Positions 13,574 to 13,843 of a DNA stretch of 13,843 bases are shown here, in pieces (position 1 is the first letter of the stretch; every line of letters starts with the position of its first letter). A program made the translations under genes and the position numbers. The notes below the pieces were generated by a model, which saw only the letters and a program-made list of their open reading frames with translations, was not told the DNA's origin and searched no databases. Location: the NCBI GenBank assembly GCA_024762895.1, contig JANTGN010000058.1, positions 1-13,843 of the forward strand. The letters run 5' to 3'. The DNA is from Thiotrichales bacterium (GTDB taxonomy: Bacteria; Pseudomonadota; Gammaproteobacteria; J044).

Positions 13574-13843
13574 GGGAGGCGTTTTTTTTGTTCAGCCCAG
13601 TTCTGGATTGTTTCCTTGATAAAACCTTCCTTATCCAGCTCGGGATAAGGGAGGTGGTGCCTTTGACAGTACCGGGTAACGGTAGGGTGTAGCCATTCAA
13701 ACAGGGTTTTCTGATAGCGGTCAGGGTCTATGTGAATCTGCTCATAGAGTCCCGCAGCCTGGCGCTGGCGTTGGGCCTCGTACAATATCAGCGCTGCGGC
13801 AACCGAAACGTTGAGTGATTGAACCATGCCCTGCATGGGTATA
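13570..13843 (-). CDS. trmH: tRNA (guanosine(18)-2'-O)-methyltransferase TrmH, 3' part (5' end outside window)
   Basis: This SPOUT-family enzyme methylates the 2'-O of G18 in the tRNA D-loop. Only the C-terminal portion lies in the window, starting from IPMQGMVQSLNVSVAAALILYE at the right edge. That segment is SPOUT motif 3, which forms the SAM-binding knot, and it is followed by AQRQRQAAGLYEQIHIDP, close to E. coli TrmH. The rest (Tyr/His-rich YCQRHHLPYPELD, then a basic KKRLP tail) is the C-terminal extension that helps bind tRNA in TrmH. About 90 residues are present out of a usual 220-230. It is convergent with mnmD, and the two stop codons share one CTAG. Confidence 0.93.
   Translation of the reverse strand, partial: IPMQGMVQSLNVSVAAALILYEAQRQRQAAGLYEQIHIDPDRYQKTLFEWLHPTVTRYCQRHHLPYPELDKEGFIKETIQNWAEQKKRLP

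Noticed and set aside
1..13843. Search for CRISPR arrays, insertion-sequence ends, phage or toxin-antitoxin genes
   Set aside because: I saw no regularly spaced repeats, transposase or integrase motifs, or small toxin-antitoxin pairs; the region reads as core chromosome.

Overview
The window looks like ordinary chromosome from a gammaproteobacterium. The evidence is the mix of protein types: TruC and TrmH tRNA-modification enzymes, GreB, a SlyD-type FKBP with a His-rich tail, an E. coli-like MsrA, a hexameric-type (type II) citrate synthase, Mug-type DNA glycosylase, and a long IspG of the kind seen in beta-, alpha- and some gammaproteobacteria. Base composition looks even, near 50% GC apart from AT-rich gaps. 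I see no insertion sequence, integrase, phage gene, CRISPR array, tRNA or rRNA. The genus cannot be told from this sequence alone.

Layout from left to right. Positions 1-651 (+) hold the 3' part of truC. Facing it, 749-1567 (-) is a short-chain dehydrogenase. A strong bidirectional hairpin terminator at 1702-1731 separates this from a minus-strand run: a family 2 glycosyltransferase with an extra C-terminal domain (2901-3917), greB (2358-2858) and slyD (1803-2288). msrA (3968-4612, +) diverges from the glycosyltransferase. A plus-strand stretch follows: an unrecognised lipoprotein (4774-6096), a small protein with paired DRR/ERR motifs (6175-6648) and a Mug-type glycosylase that overlaps it (6626-7228).

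From 7261 to 12305 everything is on the minus strand: a DUF2892 membrane protein, gltA, a DUF465 protein, ispG, a secreted alpha/beta hydrolase and a cupin that resembles thiol dioxygenases of the PCO/ADO family. The last three are tightly packed (62 and 4 nt gaps) and are probably one transcript. From 12457, a YjbQ-family gene and mnmD overlap on the plus strand. They meet trmH, which runs off the window's right end on the minus strand, at a shared CTAG that serves as stop codon for both genes.

Most genes are housekeeping: tRNA modification (truC, mnmD, trmH), transcript elongation (greB), protein folding and repair (slyD, msrA), DNA base repair (mug), the TCA cycle (gltA) and isoprenoid precursor synthesis (ispG). 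The parts least explained by known biology are the lipoprotein at 4774-6096, the DRR-motif protein at 6175-6648, the C-terminal domain of the glycosyltransferase, and the cupin with its neighbours. No gap between genes exceeds 300 bases. The longest, 9216-9497, holds a promoter candidate and a 12-bp hairpin but no credible gene. I do not see convincing evidence of a new multi-gene system.
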